A stretch of DNA of 64,000 bases from Nocardia vinacea (GTDB lineage Bacteria > Actinomycetota > Actinomycetes > Mycobacteriales > Mycobacteriaceae): positions 7,936,001 to 8,000,000 of the forward strand of contig NZ_CP109149.1 of NCBI RefSeq assembly GCF_035920345.1, written 5' to 3'. The notes under the pieces are model-generated. The model did not search any database. It was given only the letters and a program-made list of their open reading frames with translations, and had not been told where the DNA came from. The number at the start of each line of letters is the position of its first letter. Position 1 is the first letter of the stretch. Below are positions 34,649 to 43,737 of this stretch, one piece after another. Position numbers and translations under genes: made by a program.

Positions 34649-35269
34649 TTTCAGAACTCCAATCGCAGTCGCAGTCTGGGTAGCTGGATAAGCTAGTAAT
34701 GCTCGTGCGCGAAAGTTGCTGGGATGGTATGCCGTTCATGCAAGCTTCCCCGGCACGTCGAAGATGTGTTGCCAAGTGCGGTAAGAGAACCGGTCATTCG
34801 GTATTGAGTAGGCAGGCGGTTTCCCGCAGCGCCCGATCGGTCGCTGCGGAACGTACTTCTCACCATCGCTCGTGCCTCGGCGTGGAAATCGGTGCCGGAG
34901 GCGACATCCCACTGTGCGAACTGCGTATCGAGCTCCTCGGCAAGTGTCCTACCCTGTGCGGGATTTCGGCCGCCGAGCGGCGTGCGGCGGCGCATCCCCC
35001 GTGTTGGCGGGTCTTGTGAAGTTGCCCAGATGGGATGCGTCGTCGTCTGTGTATCGACAGCCGGGATTTCGGTAACGCCGGGATGAACTCGGCGCTAACG
35101 TGATCCGCGAATCGAATCCCGGCGGGCAGCGGGATCGATGGCAGGAGGTAAAACATGTGCTTCCTCGAATTGCGTGTCAGTGGCCGGGCGAACCATTCCT
35201 AGCGGTTGGTTCGGAAAGTAGATCGCCGCGCGCTCTGCGGCGAAGATCATTGTGCGAGGGGATGTTCCA
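34649..35269. other. ~620-bp region without a convincing gene
   Basis: A minus-strand ORF (34693-34995) has no recognisable family. Close to the sulfotransferase start, CGAACCA (35189-35195) and TGGTTCG (35207-35213) form an inverted repeat, and TCGCCGC/GCGGCGA flank a short loop around 35223-35243. These look like an operator and a leader hairpin, by position only. Confidence 0.4.
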
Positions 35270-36256
35270 ATGCCAACAAGGGTTGCGCCGTCGAGCGCAC
35301 AAGAGTATGCATCCGATAGATACACGAAAGGGCTCGCGGTATTCGAAGAATGGCAACTGCACCGTTACAACCGGGAGAGCTATCTCGGGCATCCGTTGCG
35401 CACTGCACAGCTGGGAATTCGCTATCTGACGCTGCCGCATTATTTCGGCAGAGTGCCACCGATCCGGCTGTGGTTGCGGCGTTTCGGTGGGCCGCGCGTT
35501 CTCCCGGATTTCGCCTGCGTCGGCGCGCTGAAGTGCGGGACCACCGACCTGGCCAGCTATCTCATGCAGCATCCGAGCATCCTGGCGCCGCTCACCAAGG
35601 AGATCGGGCACGGCTGCCCGCACATGTGGGGTCCGTTCTTCCCGACGGAGCGGCAGAAGGCCGAGGTGATTCGATGTACCGGCCAGGCGCTCGCGGGCCA
35701 TTTCGACCCACTGCTGCACGATCTTCCGTTGATCGACAACTACAGTGCGGCCCGACCGGACGCCAAGATCGTGATGATGTTGCGCGATCCGGTGGATCGC
35801 GCCTACTCGCATTACAAATGGGATCTGTTCCTCAGTAACAAGGACGGCCTGCGCGCCGTGCCGTACGGCCGGACCTTTGCCGACTACGTCGGGTACGCGC
35901 TGGAGATGTTCCCCGCGCCGCCGCCACCGACCACACTGCCCTCCATGCCGGTGCTCGGCACCGGTGTCTACGTCAATGCGGTGGTCCGCTGGCTCAAAGC
36001 GTTCGACAAGGACAACGTCTACATCGTCACCGCCGAGGACTTCTTCGCCGATATCTCGAAGACGGTGTGCGGCATCCATGAATTCCTCGGACTGCTTGCC
36101 GTCGAGCCGGTCCGTCATCACGTCTTGAACCGCAATCCGCTCGAATTCCCGGAGCCCGACGAGGATTCGGTGGCCCGGCTGCACGAGTTCTATCGCCCGT
36201 GGAACGAGAAGTTGTTCGAGGTGATCGGGCGCGACCTCGGGTGGAACGACCACTAG
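35270..36256 (+). CDS. Sulfotransferase family protein
   Basis: 328 aa. Transfers sulfate from PAPS to a hydroxyl or amine acceptor. The 5'-phosphosulfate loop (CVGALKCGTTDLASYLMQ, ~residues 83-100) and the 3'-phosphate site (MMLRDPVDRAYSHYKW, ~168-183) are both intact. ATG 35270 has AGGGG nine bases upstream. The stop codon directly abuts the iron box of the importer operon, so it ends the unit before it. In Mycobacterium such enzymes sulfate glycolipids or menaquinone; substrate here unknown. Confidence 0.85.
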   Translation: MPTRVAPSSAQEYASDRYTKGLAVFEEWQLHRYNRESYLGHPLRTAQLGIRYLTLPHYFGRVPPIRLWLRRFGGPRVLPDFACVGALKCGTTDLASYLMQHPSILAPLTKEIGHGCPHMWGPFFPTERQKAEVIRCTGQALAGHFDPLLHDLPLIDNYSAARPDAKIVMMLRDPVDRAYSHYKWDLFLSNKDGLRAVPYGRTFADYVGYALEMFPAPPPPTTLPSMPVLGTGVYVNAVVRWLKAFDKDNVYIVTAEDFFADISKTVCGIHEFLGLLAVEPVRHHVLNRNPLEFPEPDEDSVARLHEFYRPWNEKLFEVIGRDLGWNDH

Positions 36257-36275
36257 ATAACTTAGCCTAACCTAC
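36257..36275 (+). promoter_or_regulatory. Iron box (IdeR/DtxR-type) upstream of the siderophore importer
   Basis: The 19 bases match 15 positions of the TTAGGTTAGGCTAACCTAA consensus; the TTAGCCTAACCTA part is strongest. It lies 79 bp before the importer start codon. Confidence 0.75.
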
Positions 36276-36353
36276 CCTCGCGGCCCTTCTTGTGTGAAGA
36301 TGGGTGCCGATTCCGGCGAGAGGCTCCACGAAGGGGCGAGAGGGGCGAGGCAG

Positions 36354-38183
36354 ATGACGGTGGAGGAGACCGGAAACCGGCCGCCGAAGACGGTGCTGAA
36401 GGCGCGAAAGCAGCAGGAAGCCGCGGCGCGCAAGGAAATCCTTGCGCCCGTGCGCCGCACGCTGACGCTCGCCGGCATCATCGTCGCCATTGCCTCGGTC
36501 GGCACCGTCGTACCGTTCGTGCTGATCGTCGCCGCCTGCCGGGAACTGTTCGCCGACCAGGTGGATACCGATCGGGTGTGGCGACTGCTGCTGATCGCGG
36601 TGGTGGTGCTCGTCGCGCGCGGCCTGCTGCAGGCGGCGGCGCTGACCTGGTCGCATCTGGTCGATGCCGGATACCAGTTGACGTTGCGTCGGTTGTTGGC
36701 GGCCAAGCTGACCAGGGTGCCGCTCGGCTGGTTCGGTGAACGCTCCTCCGGCGAGGTGAAGAAGTATCTGCAGGACGATGTCGAGGCGCTGCACTATCTG
36801 GTCGCGCATGCGCGACTGGAGTTCGTCGGCGCGCTCACCGTCCCGCTGGTCACCCTCGGCTACCTCGTCAGCGTCGACTGGCGACTGACGCTGGCACTGC
36901 TGATTCCGCTGATCGCCTACATGGTGCTGTTCAGCCGGATGATGGATCAGGACGGCCGCGATCGGATGGCGGTCTATACCCGCTGGGAGCGCCGCACCCA
37001 GGACGCCACCATCGAATTCGTCGACGGCATCCAGGTGGTGCGCGCATTCGGTCAAGCGGGTAAGGCGCACACCGTGTTTCAGGAGGCGGTGGACGGGCAG
37101 GCGGACAGCCTGAATCGGTTGAAGATGCCGATCATTCGCATCCAGTCGGCCTCCGACATCGTGGTCACGCCGGTCTTCGTAATGCTTGTCGTCGTAGTCG
37201 CCGGGCTCGCCGCGGTGGGACTGGATTGGGTCGCGCCGCTGGATGTATTGCCGTTCTTGCTCGTCGGCCTCGGGCTCGGCAGTGCGCTGCTCGGTCTCGG
37301 ATACGGAACTCAGGCGCTACGGGCCGCCGGTGCGGCCGCGCTGCGCCTGTACGAACTGCAGCAGACGCCCGAATTGACTGTGCCCGAGGCGACATCGGCT
37401 CCCGATCCGGCGGCCGCGGGTGTGGTGCGGTTCGAGGGCGTGAGCTTCGGATATCGCTCGGATCACCAAGTGCTGCGCGAGATCGCCCTCGAGCTGCGGC
37501 CGGGGACCATTACCGCGCTGGTCGGGCCGAGCGGGTCGGGTAAGTCGACGCTCGCGAAGCTGCTGCCGCGCTTCTACGATGTCGGGGCCGGGCGGATCAC
37601 CATTGCGGGCCGCGATATTCGCGACTTCTCGACCGAGGAGCTCTATCGCACCGTCGGATTCGTCTTCCAGGATGTGCGCTTGATCCGCGGCACAATTCGC
37701 GAGAATCTGCGGCTGGCCCGAGCCGACGCCGATGATGCCGCGCTGGAACAGGCGGCACGGGCGGCTCAGATCCACGACCGCATCCTGGCGCTGCCGCGCG
37801 GCTACGACTCCGAGATCGGCGTCGATGCGACGCTGTCGGGTGGTGAGGCGCAACGACTTTCGATCGCCCGCGCGCTGCTCGCCGATACTCCGGTGCTGGT
37901 CCTCGACGAGGCGACCGCCTTCGCCGATCCGGAGTCCGAGGCCGCGGTGCAGGATGCGCTCGCGGTATTGGTCGCGGGTCGGACCGTGCTCGTGATCGCG
38001 CATCGGCTGCACACCATCACCGGAGTCGATCGGATTCTGGTGCTGGAGAACGGATCCTTGGTCGAGCAGGGTGATCACGCCGGTCTGCGCGAGGCGGGCG
38101 GTACCTATCAGCGGCTCTGGGAAATCAACGAGGCGGCGCTCGGCGCGCTCGCGCTGGTCGAAAATGTCGAGGTGACACGATGA
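36354..38183 (+). CDS. Siderophore ABC importer subunit, IrtA-like (no SIP domain)
   Basis: 609 aa, one polypeptide with six membrane helices followed by an ATPase. Walker A GPSGSGKST near residue 391, signature LSGGEAQRLSIARA near 493, then LVLDEATAFADPESE (a D-loop form seen in IrtA). Mycobacterial IrtA/IrtB together import ferric carboxymycobactin. Mycobacterial IrtA has an N-terminal siderophore-interacting domain; here that is a separate gene (42279-42980). GAGG precedes ATG 36354. It overlaps the next gene by four bases, and an iron box lies upstream. Confidence 0.88.
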   Translation: MTVEETGNRPPKTVLKARKQQEAAARKEILAPVRRTLTLAGIIVAIASVGTVVPFVLIVAACRELFADQVDTDRVWRLLLIAVVVLVARGLLQAAALTWSHLVDAGYQLTLRRLLAAKLTRVPLGWFGERSSGEVKKYLQDDVEALHYLVAHARLEFVGALTVPLVTLGYLVSVDWRLTLALLIPLIAYMVLFSRMMDQDGRDRMAVYTRWERRTQDATIEFVDGIQVVRAFGQAGKAHTVFQEAVDGQADSLNRLKMPIIRIQSASDIVVTPVFVMLVVVVAGLAAVGLDWVAPLDVLPFLLVGLGLGSALLGLGYGTQALRAAGAAALRLYELQQTPELTVPEATSAPDPAAAGVVRFEGVSFGYRSDHQVLREIALELRPGTITALVGPSGSGKSTLAKLLPRFYDVGAGRITIAGRDIRDFSTEELYRTVGFVFQDVRLIRGTIRENLRLARADADDAALEQAARAAQIHDRILALPRGYDSEIGVDATLSGGEAQRLSIARALLADTPVLVLDEATAFADPESEAAVQDALAVLVAGRTVLVIAHRLHTITGVDRILVLENGSLVEQGDHAGLREAGGTYQRLWEINEAALGALALVENVEVTR

Positions 38184-39916
38184 TTCGCAAGGTGCTCGGG
38201 CTGATTCCGGCGGAGTTCGCCCACCTGACGCCGAAACTGTTGGCGGCCATCATCGTTCAGGCGCTGAGCCAGGCGGCGGCGTATCTGCTGTTGGTGCCGG
38301 TGCTGGAGGCGTTGTTCGACAGTGAGCTCGGTCGCGCCTGGTTCTGGGCGCTGTGGATGCTGGTCGCGGTCGCCGGGGTCGTCGTGTTCGGATATCTGCA
38401 GGCCGTACTCGGTCTGCGCATCGGCGTCGGCATGCAGCGCGCGCTGCAGACCAGGCTCGGCGATCATCTGAATGCCATGCCGCTCGGCTGGTTCGAGACG
38501 CACAGTGCCGGGCCGCTGTCGCGGATCGTGGTCGAGAATGTGCGTGAGATCCAGGGCCTGATCGCGTATCTGCTGACCAAGGTGCTCACCAGCATTGTGG
38601 TTCCGCTCGGTGTCGCGGTCGGCATGCTGTTCATCGATTGGCGGATCTCGCTCGCCATGCTGCTCGCCGCGCCGGTGCTGTTTGTGGTCAACGGTCTGGC
38701 CAATCGCGCGTACACCCGCTCCGATGCGCGGATGCACGAGACGGCGGCCGAAGCCGATTCGCGGGTGGTCGAATTCGCGCAGGCGCAGCCGGTGCTGCGC
38801 GCCTTCGGTGCCGTGGGACCGGGCAACCGGGCGCTCGACACCGCCCTGGCGCGGCAGCGCTCGGCGATCACCCGGTTGATGTTCGCTTCCGTGCCCGGTC
38901 TGATCGTGTTCGCGCTGTTCGTGCAGGCCGTGTTCCTGGTGCTGGTCTACATTGCGGTGGGTCGGGTTACCGACGGCGCCGTTTCGGCGGCGGCCGCGAT
39001 CGCGCTCATCGCGGTGAGCTCCCGGTTCATCGAACCGCTGAATCAGGCCGCGCAGCTGGGCAATGCGCTGCGGTCGGCTGCGGCGGCCGCCGACCGGGTC
39101 ACCGGACTGCTTGCCGAACCCGTACTGCCGGAGGCGAAGTCGTCGGTGACACCAGGTGCGCCGTCGGTCGTCTTCGATGATGTCTCCTTCGGCTACCGAC
39201 CGGGCGAGCCGGTGCTGTCGGAGCTGAGTTTCGAGGTGCCCGCCGGGACCACCACCGCGATCGTCGGGCCGAGCGGCGCGGGCAAGACGACATTGCTGCG
39301 GCTCGCGGCGCGTTTCTACGATGTCGAGGCGGGCCGGGTCGTGGTCGGCGAGCACGATGTGCGCGAGCAACCGTCGGAGACGCTGCTGGACCAGCTCTCG
39401 CTCGTCTTCCAGAATGTGTACTTGTTCAATCAGTCGGTGGCGGACAACATTCGGATCGGCCGCCCCGATGCCACCGACGCCGAACTGCAGCGCGCGGCCG
39501 AGGCGGCCAGGGTGGACGAAATCGTCGAACGGCTGCCCGACGGATACGACACGGCGGTCGGCGAGGGCGGTGCGACGCTGTCCGGTGGTGAGCGGCAACG
39601 GGTTTCGATTGCCCGCGCGCTGCTCAAGGATGCGCCGATCGTGCTACTCGACGAGGCGACCAGTGCGCTGGATCCACATAGCGAGGCGGTCGTGGTGCGC
39701 GGGATGCATGAACTCACCAGGGATAAGACGGTAATCGTCGTAGCGCATCGGCTGGCCACCATCGCACATGCCGATCAGATCCTGTTCCTCGATGCTGGCC
39801 GGATCGTCGAACGCGGTACGCACGCCGAACTTCTGGCGCTCGACGGCCGGTATGCCGACTTCTGGAACGAGCGTTCGCGGGCCACCGGTTGGCGGTTGGA
39901 GCCCGCACCGGTCTAA
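38180..39916 (+). CDS. Siderophore ABC importer subunit, IrtB-like
   Basis: 578 aa; six membrane helices plus ATPase. Walker A GPSGAGKTT near residue 363, Q-loop VFQNVYLF, signature LSGGERQRVSIARAL, Walker B IVLLDEATSALDPHSE. Start overlaps the IrtA-like stop (ATGATT). The two subunits form the heterodimeric importer; the iron box upstream of the pair implies derepression in low iron. The end is convergent with a secreted-protein gene. Confidence 0.9.
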   Translation: MIRKVLGLIPAEFAHLTPKLLAAIIVQALSQAAAYLLLVPVLEALFDSELGRAWFWALWMLVAVAGVVVFGYLQAVLGLRIGVGMQRALQTRLGDHLNAMPLGWFETHSAGPLSRIVVENVREIQGLIAYLLTKVLTSIVVPLGVAVGMLFIDWRISLAMLLAAPVLFVVNGLANRAYTRSDARMHETAAEADSRVVEFAQAQPVLRAFGAVGPGNRALDTALARQRSAITRLMFASVPGLIVFALFVQAVFLVLVYIAVGRVTDGAVSAAAAIALIAVSSRFIEPLNQAAQLGNALRSAAAAADRVTGLLAEPVLPEAKSSVTPGAPSVVFDDVSFGYRPGEPVLSELSFEVPAGTTTAIVGPSGAGKTTLLRLAARFYDVEAGRVVVGEHDVREQPSETLLDQLSLVFQNVYLFNQSVADNIRIGRPDATDAELQRAAEAARVDEIVERLPDGYDTAVGEGGATLSGGERQRVSIARALLKDAPIVLLDEATSALDPHSEAVVVRGMHELTRDKTVIVVAHRLATIAHADQILFLDAGRIVERGTHAELLALDGRYADFWNERSRATGWRLEPAPV

Positions 39917-40026
39917 GCCTCGATCCACCGATGAGGTTTCTGGGTTGTCCGCGCCTGTGGCGTGCCGGTGAGCGGGCAGATGCGCCAGAGGCCCGTCGAT
40001 CAGGTCGGCGAAGCTATCCTGCGCGA

Positions 40027-40470
40027 TCAGCCAGCTGAGCCGGTCGGCAGTGGGAGTGGCGCTGGGTTGTCGACCAGCGCTGCCTTGTAATACGCATCGA
40101 CCACGTACCCCTGGACGAGGTCGTCATGGTGCTTACGCGGGTGACGGACACGGCCATCCGAATCCTCCCCCCAGGGCCCCAGGAGTCGTCCGAACGGACA
40201 CCCCACATCCATGAAGATGTGCCCGTGCGGGGGTACCCATTTACGGGTCCGAACCACTGTCCTCGGCTCATCCGTTCCGGGATTGAAACAGATTGCGTCC
40301 CACTCGATGCGGTAAGTGTCGTTGGTGTTGTTGGAACATTGGAACCCTTCGCAATCGACACCCGGTGCGAGATTCGGGGCCGACTGGGCGGCAGCCTGGG
40401 GAATGAATAGTCCAGTGGCCACCATGCCGAGGGCGGCAACACCAAAAGCTTTGGCCAGTCGTTGATTCAC
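40027..40470 (-). CDS. Secreted cysteine-containing protein of unknown function
   Basis: 147 aa. A signal peptide (MNQRLAKAFGVAALGMVATGLF...AAA-QSA) is followed by ~118 residues with four cysteines (VDCEGFQCSNN, DAICFN, DVGCPFG), probably two disulfides. GTG 40470 chosen: it has GGAG ten bases upstream and directly begins the signal peptide; an upstream ATG (40557) would put 29 hydrophilic residues first. Context: between the importer and a lipase-like gene. Confidence 0.62.
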   Translation of the reverse strand: MNQRLAKAFGVAALGMVATGLFIPQAAAQSAPNLAPGVDCEGFQCSNNTNDTYRIEWDAICFNPGTDEPRTVVRTRKWVPPHGHIFMDVGCPFGRLLGPWGEDSDGRVRHPRKHHDDLVQGYVVDAYYKAALVDNPAPLPLPTGSAG

Positions 40471-40665
40471 TACTTGTCGACTCCAATCCGAACCACACGA
40501 ATCCCGCACCGCGCGAGACTGTGCCGACAGTACATACCAACTGAATGTGTCTTCCACCAGAGGGAATCATGCGTGGGAAGCCCCGGGTCGTCACCAGTTG
40601 AACCGAAACCCCTGGTTGCCTTGGTCGTTGAGGGTATACGGCCCGATTACGTCAGTGGATTCAGG

Positions 40666-42054
40666 CTAAGGAACGGGCCCGCCGTGGATATTCGGGTGAC
40701 CGGCCGCTGCTGCCTGGATATCCCCACTCTGGAGGAATGCGACCAAAATATCGTTGGCCGCACGCTGCGTATCCACGGGTCCGCGCGCACCGCCGATGAA
40801 TTGGGCGACGGCGAATCGCGCAGGCGCGGCGAGAAATAGTGGGACATCGGTGAAGCCGAAGTGGTTGGCCTCGGCGATTTCGTAGCGGAATCCGGTCGCT
40901 TGGAGATGCTGGATGAGGTCGCGGTTGCGGTCCAGGTACTGCGCGGAATGACCGGTCTCCGAGTGATCGCTCTCCACCAACAGGAACGGCTGTTTCAGGG
41001 CGGGCAGCTCTCCGTACAGGGTGCCGTCGATATTCGCCACCGCCTCGATCCGGGGCTCGTCGGCCGCGGCGGCGACCGCGCTCGCGCCGCCGAACGAATG
41101 TCCGATCGCCGCAATGTGATCGGTATCAAGGCGACCCGAGAGTGCGCCGATAGCGTCGGGCCGGTCCAGTTGATCGAGCACGAAACGCAGGTCGTCCCTA
41201 CGGACCTGGAGGTGTTCGCTCATATACCGCTCGCCGTCCGCGTCGTTCTCGGGAAAGTCATCGGTCGGCGTCGCGACGCTGCCGTCCGCGAGTTCGGTGA
41301 CCGCCACCTCGTACGGATGGTCGATGGCGAGTACGACGAAGCCACGGCTGGCGAGATCGGTTACGAGTCCGGTGTAGAACGCGCGGGGCGCGCCGTATCC
41401 CGGTGAGAACAGCACCACCGGCCAGCGTGCGCGTTCCGCGCTGATCGGCACGTCGGCGTAGGCGTGGGTATCGATTCGCCCGTAGCTATGCATGACGAAA
41501 CCCGGAATCTGCGTCACCCGGCCGGGCAGCCGGGCCTGCCCGTCGATGTAGACCCACTGCCGCGCCGACTCGACGTCCGTCGGATACCACGCCTGCACAA
41601 TGACATTGCGTCGATCAGCAGTGGAATCGGTTGACGTTTCCGGTCGCTGCTCATCGATCCAGCGAAAGATCTCCGAGCCGATGCGGTATCGGCCGGTCGG
41701 CTCGGGCAGGGTCGGGACCGGCGGAATGCTCCACGGCAGAATCGCGAGCACGGCGAGCAGGCCGACGGCCACGGGGGCGAGGACTGCGAGAACTCGACGC
41801 TTACGCGTCCGTTCGGTGACCGCAGGCTCGGCCCGGCGCAATCGGCTGGAGACGAGCAGCGTCGCGGCCACGATCGCCAGGTAGCACGGCACCATCTGCC
41901 AGTAGAAATCCTCCAGCACGAACTGGACCAGGCAGCCGAATATCAACAGCGGCAGCGCAACCGGCAGCGCATAGGCGACCCGCCTGGGAAATACCGCCGC
42001 CACCATCGCAAAAAGGATGGCGGCAGCGGACACAACTGCATCGATGACCGACAT
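40666..42054 (-). CDS. Alpha/beta hydrolase of the PAF-acetylhydrolase-like type with N-terminal membrane helices
   Basis: 462 aa. The first ~115 residues hold about three to four hydrophobic helices (AVVSAAAILFAMVAAVF; LLIFGCLVQFVL; YLAIVAATLLVS). The C-terminal hydrolase has the elbow IGHSFGGAS (Ser ~317) and a late HFGFTDVP histidine. Resembles platelet-activating-factor acetylhydrolase/dienelactone hydrolase proteins that cleave short acyl or ester groups. Start ATG 42054 directly precedes the hydrophobic part. It could act on a lipid or siderophore ester; that is a guess. Confidence 0.75.
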   Translation of the reverse strand: MSVIDAVVSAAAILFAMVAAVFPRRVAYALPVALPLLIFGCLVQFVLEDFYWQMVPCYLAIVAATLLVSSRLRRAEPAVTERTRKRRVLAVLAPVAVGLLAVLAILPWSIPPVPTLPEPTGRYRIGSEIFRWIDEQRPETSTDSTADRRNVIVQAWYPTDVESARQWVYIDGQARLPGRVTQIPGFVMHSYGRIDTHAYADVPISAERARWPVVLFSPGYGAPRAFYTGLVTDLASRGFVVLAIDHPYEVAVTELADGSVATPTDDFPENDADGERYMSEHLQVRRDDLRFVLDQLDRPDAIGALSGRLDTDHIAAIGHSFGGASAVAAAADEPRIEAVANIDGTLYGELPALKQPFLLVESDHSETGHSAQYLDRNRDLIQHLQATGFRYEIAEANHFGFTDVPLFLAAPARFAVAQFIGGARGPVDTQRAANDILVAFLQSGDIQAAAAGHPNIHGGPVP

Positions 42055-42278
42055 TGCCCGCTCGCTTCCGTGCCACCGACCCCCGGAGGCAATTCGAGCA
42101 TCAGCATCGCGCATCGGCTGCTGCCGATGCGTCCACACAAAGTCGCAATCAGCTCATCCCCGAGGATGACCCTGCCCCCGCTTCTTGCCGAGGGGAGTCG
42201 AAAGGTGGCTGGCGCGGGGATCAGGAACGACCATTTGACTACCCTCGGCGAACCGCACGGGTCGGTGCGGGCGGGGTG

Positions 42279-42980
42279 TTATTTCCAGTATGCGCGGTAT
42301 TTGATGGCGGTTTTCGGCAGCGCGTGGGTGGTCTTGAGCGCCTTGACGATCGACCGCGTGGTGTGGCCGTCACACGCGACCCACGCGAAAGCGTCCTTCG
42401 GGCAGTCCATTTCGTTGGCCTGCTCACGCAGCAGCCGACCGTTATCGATCCGCTGCACCCATTTCACCTGGTGGTGCGGCTTATTGCGGACCGGGAGCCC
42501 GGTATCGGATTCGTATTGCCATTCCAGCCAGACCCGGGCGGGCACATCGCCGATCGCGTCGAGCAAGGAGTTGATGGCGGGCAGCGACGCGGTATCCCCG
42601 AAGATGACGAACTCGCTCGGGAGTGGGTCGGGCAGTTGGAAATCCGAGCCGAGCACCGAGACATCGATCTGGTCCCCGACGGCGGCCTTCTGCGCCCACA
42701 TCGAGGCGGGCCCGTGGTGCACCGCGAATTCGATCGAGAATTTGTTCCCGTCCGGATCGGGATCGACCAGCGTGTAGCCCCGCTGATGTTCGCGCTCACC
42801 ATTCGGAATCCACAGCCGCACCCACTGCGTCGGATGCACCGGATGATCGGCGAGCAGTCCGCCCGCCTCGAATCCGAGCCGCATGTATTTGTCGCTGATG
42901 TACTCGGTCGAGGTCACCGTGAGCCGGTAATCCTCGGCGCGCCACGCCTTCAGCATCAACCCTTCGAAACCTCTACCCAT
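42279..42980 (-). CDS. Siderophore-interacting flavoreductase (SIP/ViuB family)
   Basis: 233 aa. These FAD enzymes reduce the ferric siderophore after uptake to release Fe2+. The flavin domain (GYTLVDPDPDGNKFSIEFAVH, then HGPASMWAQKAAVGD) and the C-terminal NAD(P)-type domain (GDTASLPAINSLLDA, WVACDG) match. An iron box lies 6-24 bases upstream of the start codon, so repression in high iron is likely. In Mycobacterium the equivalent domain is fused to IrtA. Confidence 0.88.
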   Translation of the reverse strand: MGRGFEGLMLKAWRAEDYRLTVTSTEYISDKYMRLGFEAGGLLADHPVHPTQWVRLWIPNGEREHQRGYTLVDPDPDGNKFSIEFAVHHGPASMWAQKAAVGDQIDVSVLGSDFQLPDPLPSEFVIFGDTASLPAINSLLDAIGDVPARVWLEWQYESDTGLPVRNKPHHQVKWVQRIDNGRLLREQANEMDCPKDAFAWVACDGHTTRSIVKALKTTHALPKTAIKYRAYWK

Positions 42981-42985
42981 GTAGA

Positions 42986-43004
42986 TAAGGTTAGCCTAAA
43001 CACA
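42986..43004 (-). promoter_or_regulatory. Iron box upstream of the flavoreductase gene
   Basis: On plus it reads TAAGGTTAGCCTAAACACA, 15 of 19 consensus matches. Position close to the start codon suggests it overlaps the transcription start. Confidence 0.75.
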
Positions 43005-43103
43005 CTCTGATCTCGTGGGGTGCTCGGTGAAACTACTCCGAATGGGCGTGTGGCCCCGAGGCGGTGATCCGCCTCGGGGCCAACTCGCGCGTATCGCAGG
43101 CGA

Positions 43104-43595
43104 TTACAGGTTGCAGGGCAGCATCGCGACGCTCGCGATGGTGCATTCGGCCTCGCGGGTCAGCTTCCATTCGCCGTCGATCTGCTTCCAGGACAGGTCG
43201 AAGTACCAGGGGTCCCAGCCGTCGATGGCGGTGGTCAGCTGGGCGGTGAGCAGGTCGCCGGAGACATTGACCGGGCCCAGGACATTCCAGCGGAAGCTCG
43301 GCGGGGCCGAGGCCATGACGCTGCCGACCTGGTCGGCCAGGCTCAGGCCCGCCTCGCCCGCCTCGAGTTCGGCCGCGCGGGCGGAGCGCGAAGCGCCGGT
43401 GTTCAGCACCAGTTGCAGCTTTGCCTTCAACTCGCCGAGACCGGGAGTGGCGGTCCGCACCGGCGCGCCGATGGGCGCGGCGGTGGCCGGGGCCACGGTG
43501 GCCGCGGTGCCGAATGCGCCGATAACGGTGGCCGCGGTGAGCGAGAACGCCGCGGTGGCAAGGCGTGCCACCGGCCTATTTCTGGTGCTGAGCAT
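43104..43595 (-). CDS. Secreted low-molecular-weight antigen MTB12-like protein
   Basis: 163 aa. A basic start and signal peptide (MLSTRNRPVARLATAAFSLTAAT...ATA-AP). The mature part has LTAQLTTAIDGWDPWYFDLSWKQIDGEWKLTREAECTIA, the conserved C-terminal domain of MTB12/CFP-2 antigens (given by residues ~115-160). Two C-terminal cysteines. Start 43595 chosen because the signal peptide begins there; an earlier ATG at 43637 would add 14 hydrophilic residues. It is divergent from the lysine N-hydroxylase gene, with one iron box between them. Function of the family unknown. Confidence 0.78.
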   Translation of the reverse strand: MLSTRNRPVARLATAAFSLTAATVIGAFGTAATVAPATAAPIGAPVRTATPGLGELKAKLQLVLNTGASRSARAAELEAGEAGLSLADQVGSVMASAPPSFRWNVLGPVNVSGDLLTAQLTTAIDGWDPWYFDLSWKQIDGEWKLTREAECTIASVAMLPCNL

Positions 43596-43659
43596 CGGAT
43601 CATCCAATCGTTCGTTTGCCGGGAGATGCGGGTCCAAGGACTGGCACTACAGTGCAATA

Positions 43660-43678
43660 TAAGGTAAGCCTATGCAAA
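43660..43678. promoter_or_regulatory. Iron box between the MTB12-like gene and the lysine N-hydroxylase gene
   Basis: TAAGGTAAGCCTATGCAAA matches 14 of 19 positions of the IdeR/DtxR consensus. It sits 60 bp before the nbtG start codon and 65 bp before the divergent start, so it could control both. Confidence 0.62.
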
Positions 43679-43737
43679 GCTAAAAGTCGGAAGTTAGGTG
43701 ACCCTGGCTACCGCCCCAGATCGAACGCAGGAGAACC

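Noticed and set aside
34693..34995. 100-codon minus-strand ORF upstream of the sulfotransferase
   Set aside because: No recognised motif and no ribosome site; equally good ORFs occur in other frames here.
35252..35269. Earlier in-frame start for the sulfotransferase at 35252
   Set aside because: The ribosome site AGGGG lies within the extra codons and fits ATG 35270 instead.
39917..40026. Protein-like minus-strand stretch reading DSFADLIDGPLAHLPA between the importer and the secreted-protein gene
   Set aside because: Too short, no start, and overlaps real genes at both ends; may be a decayed gene end but there is no support.
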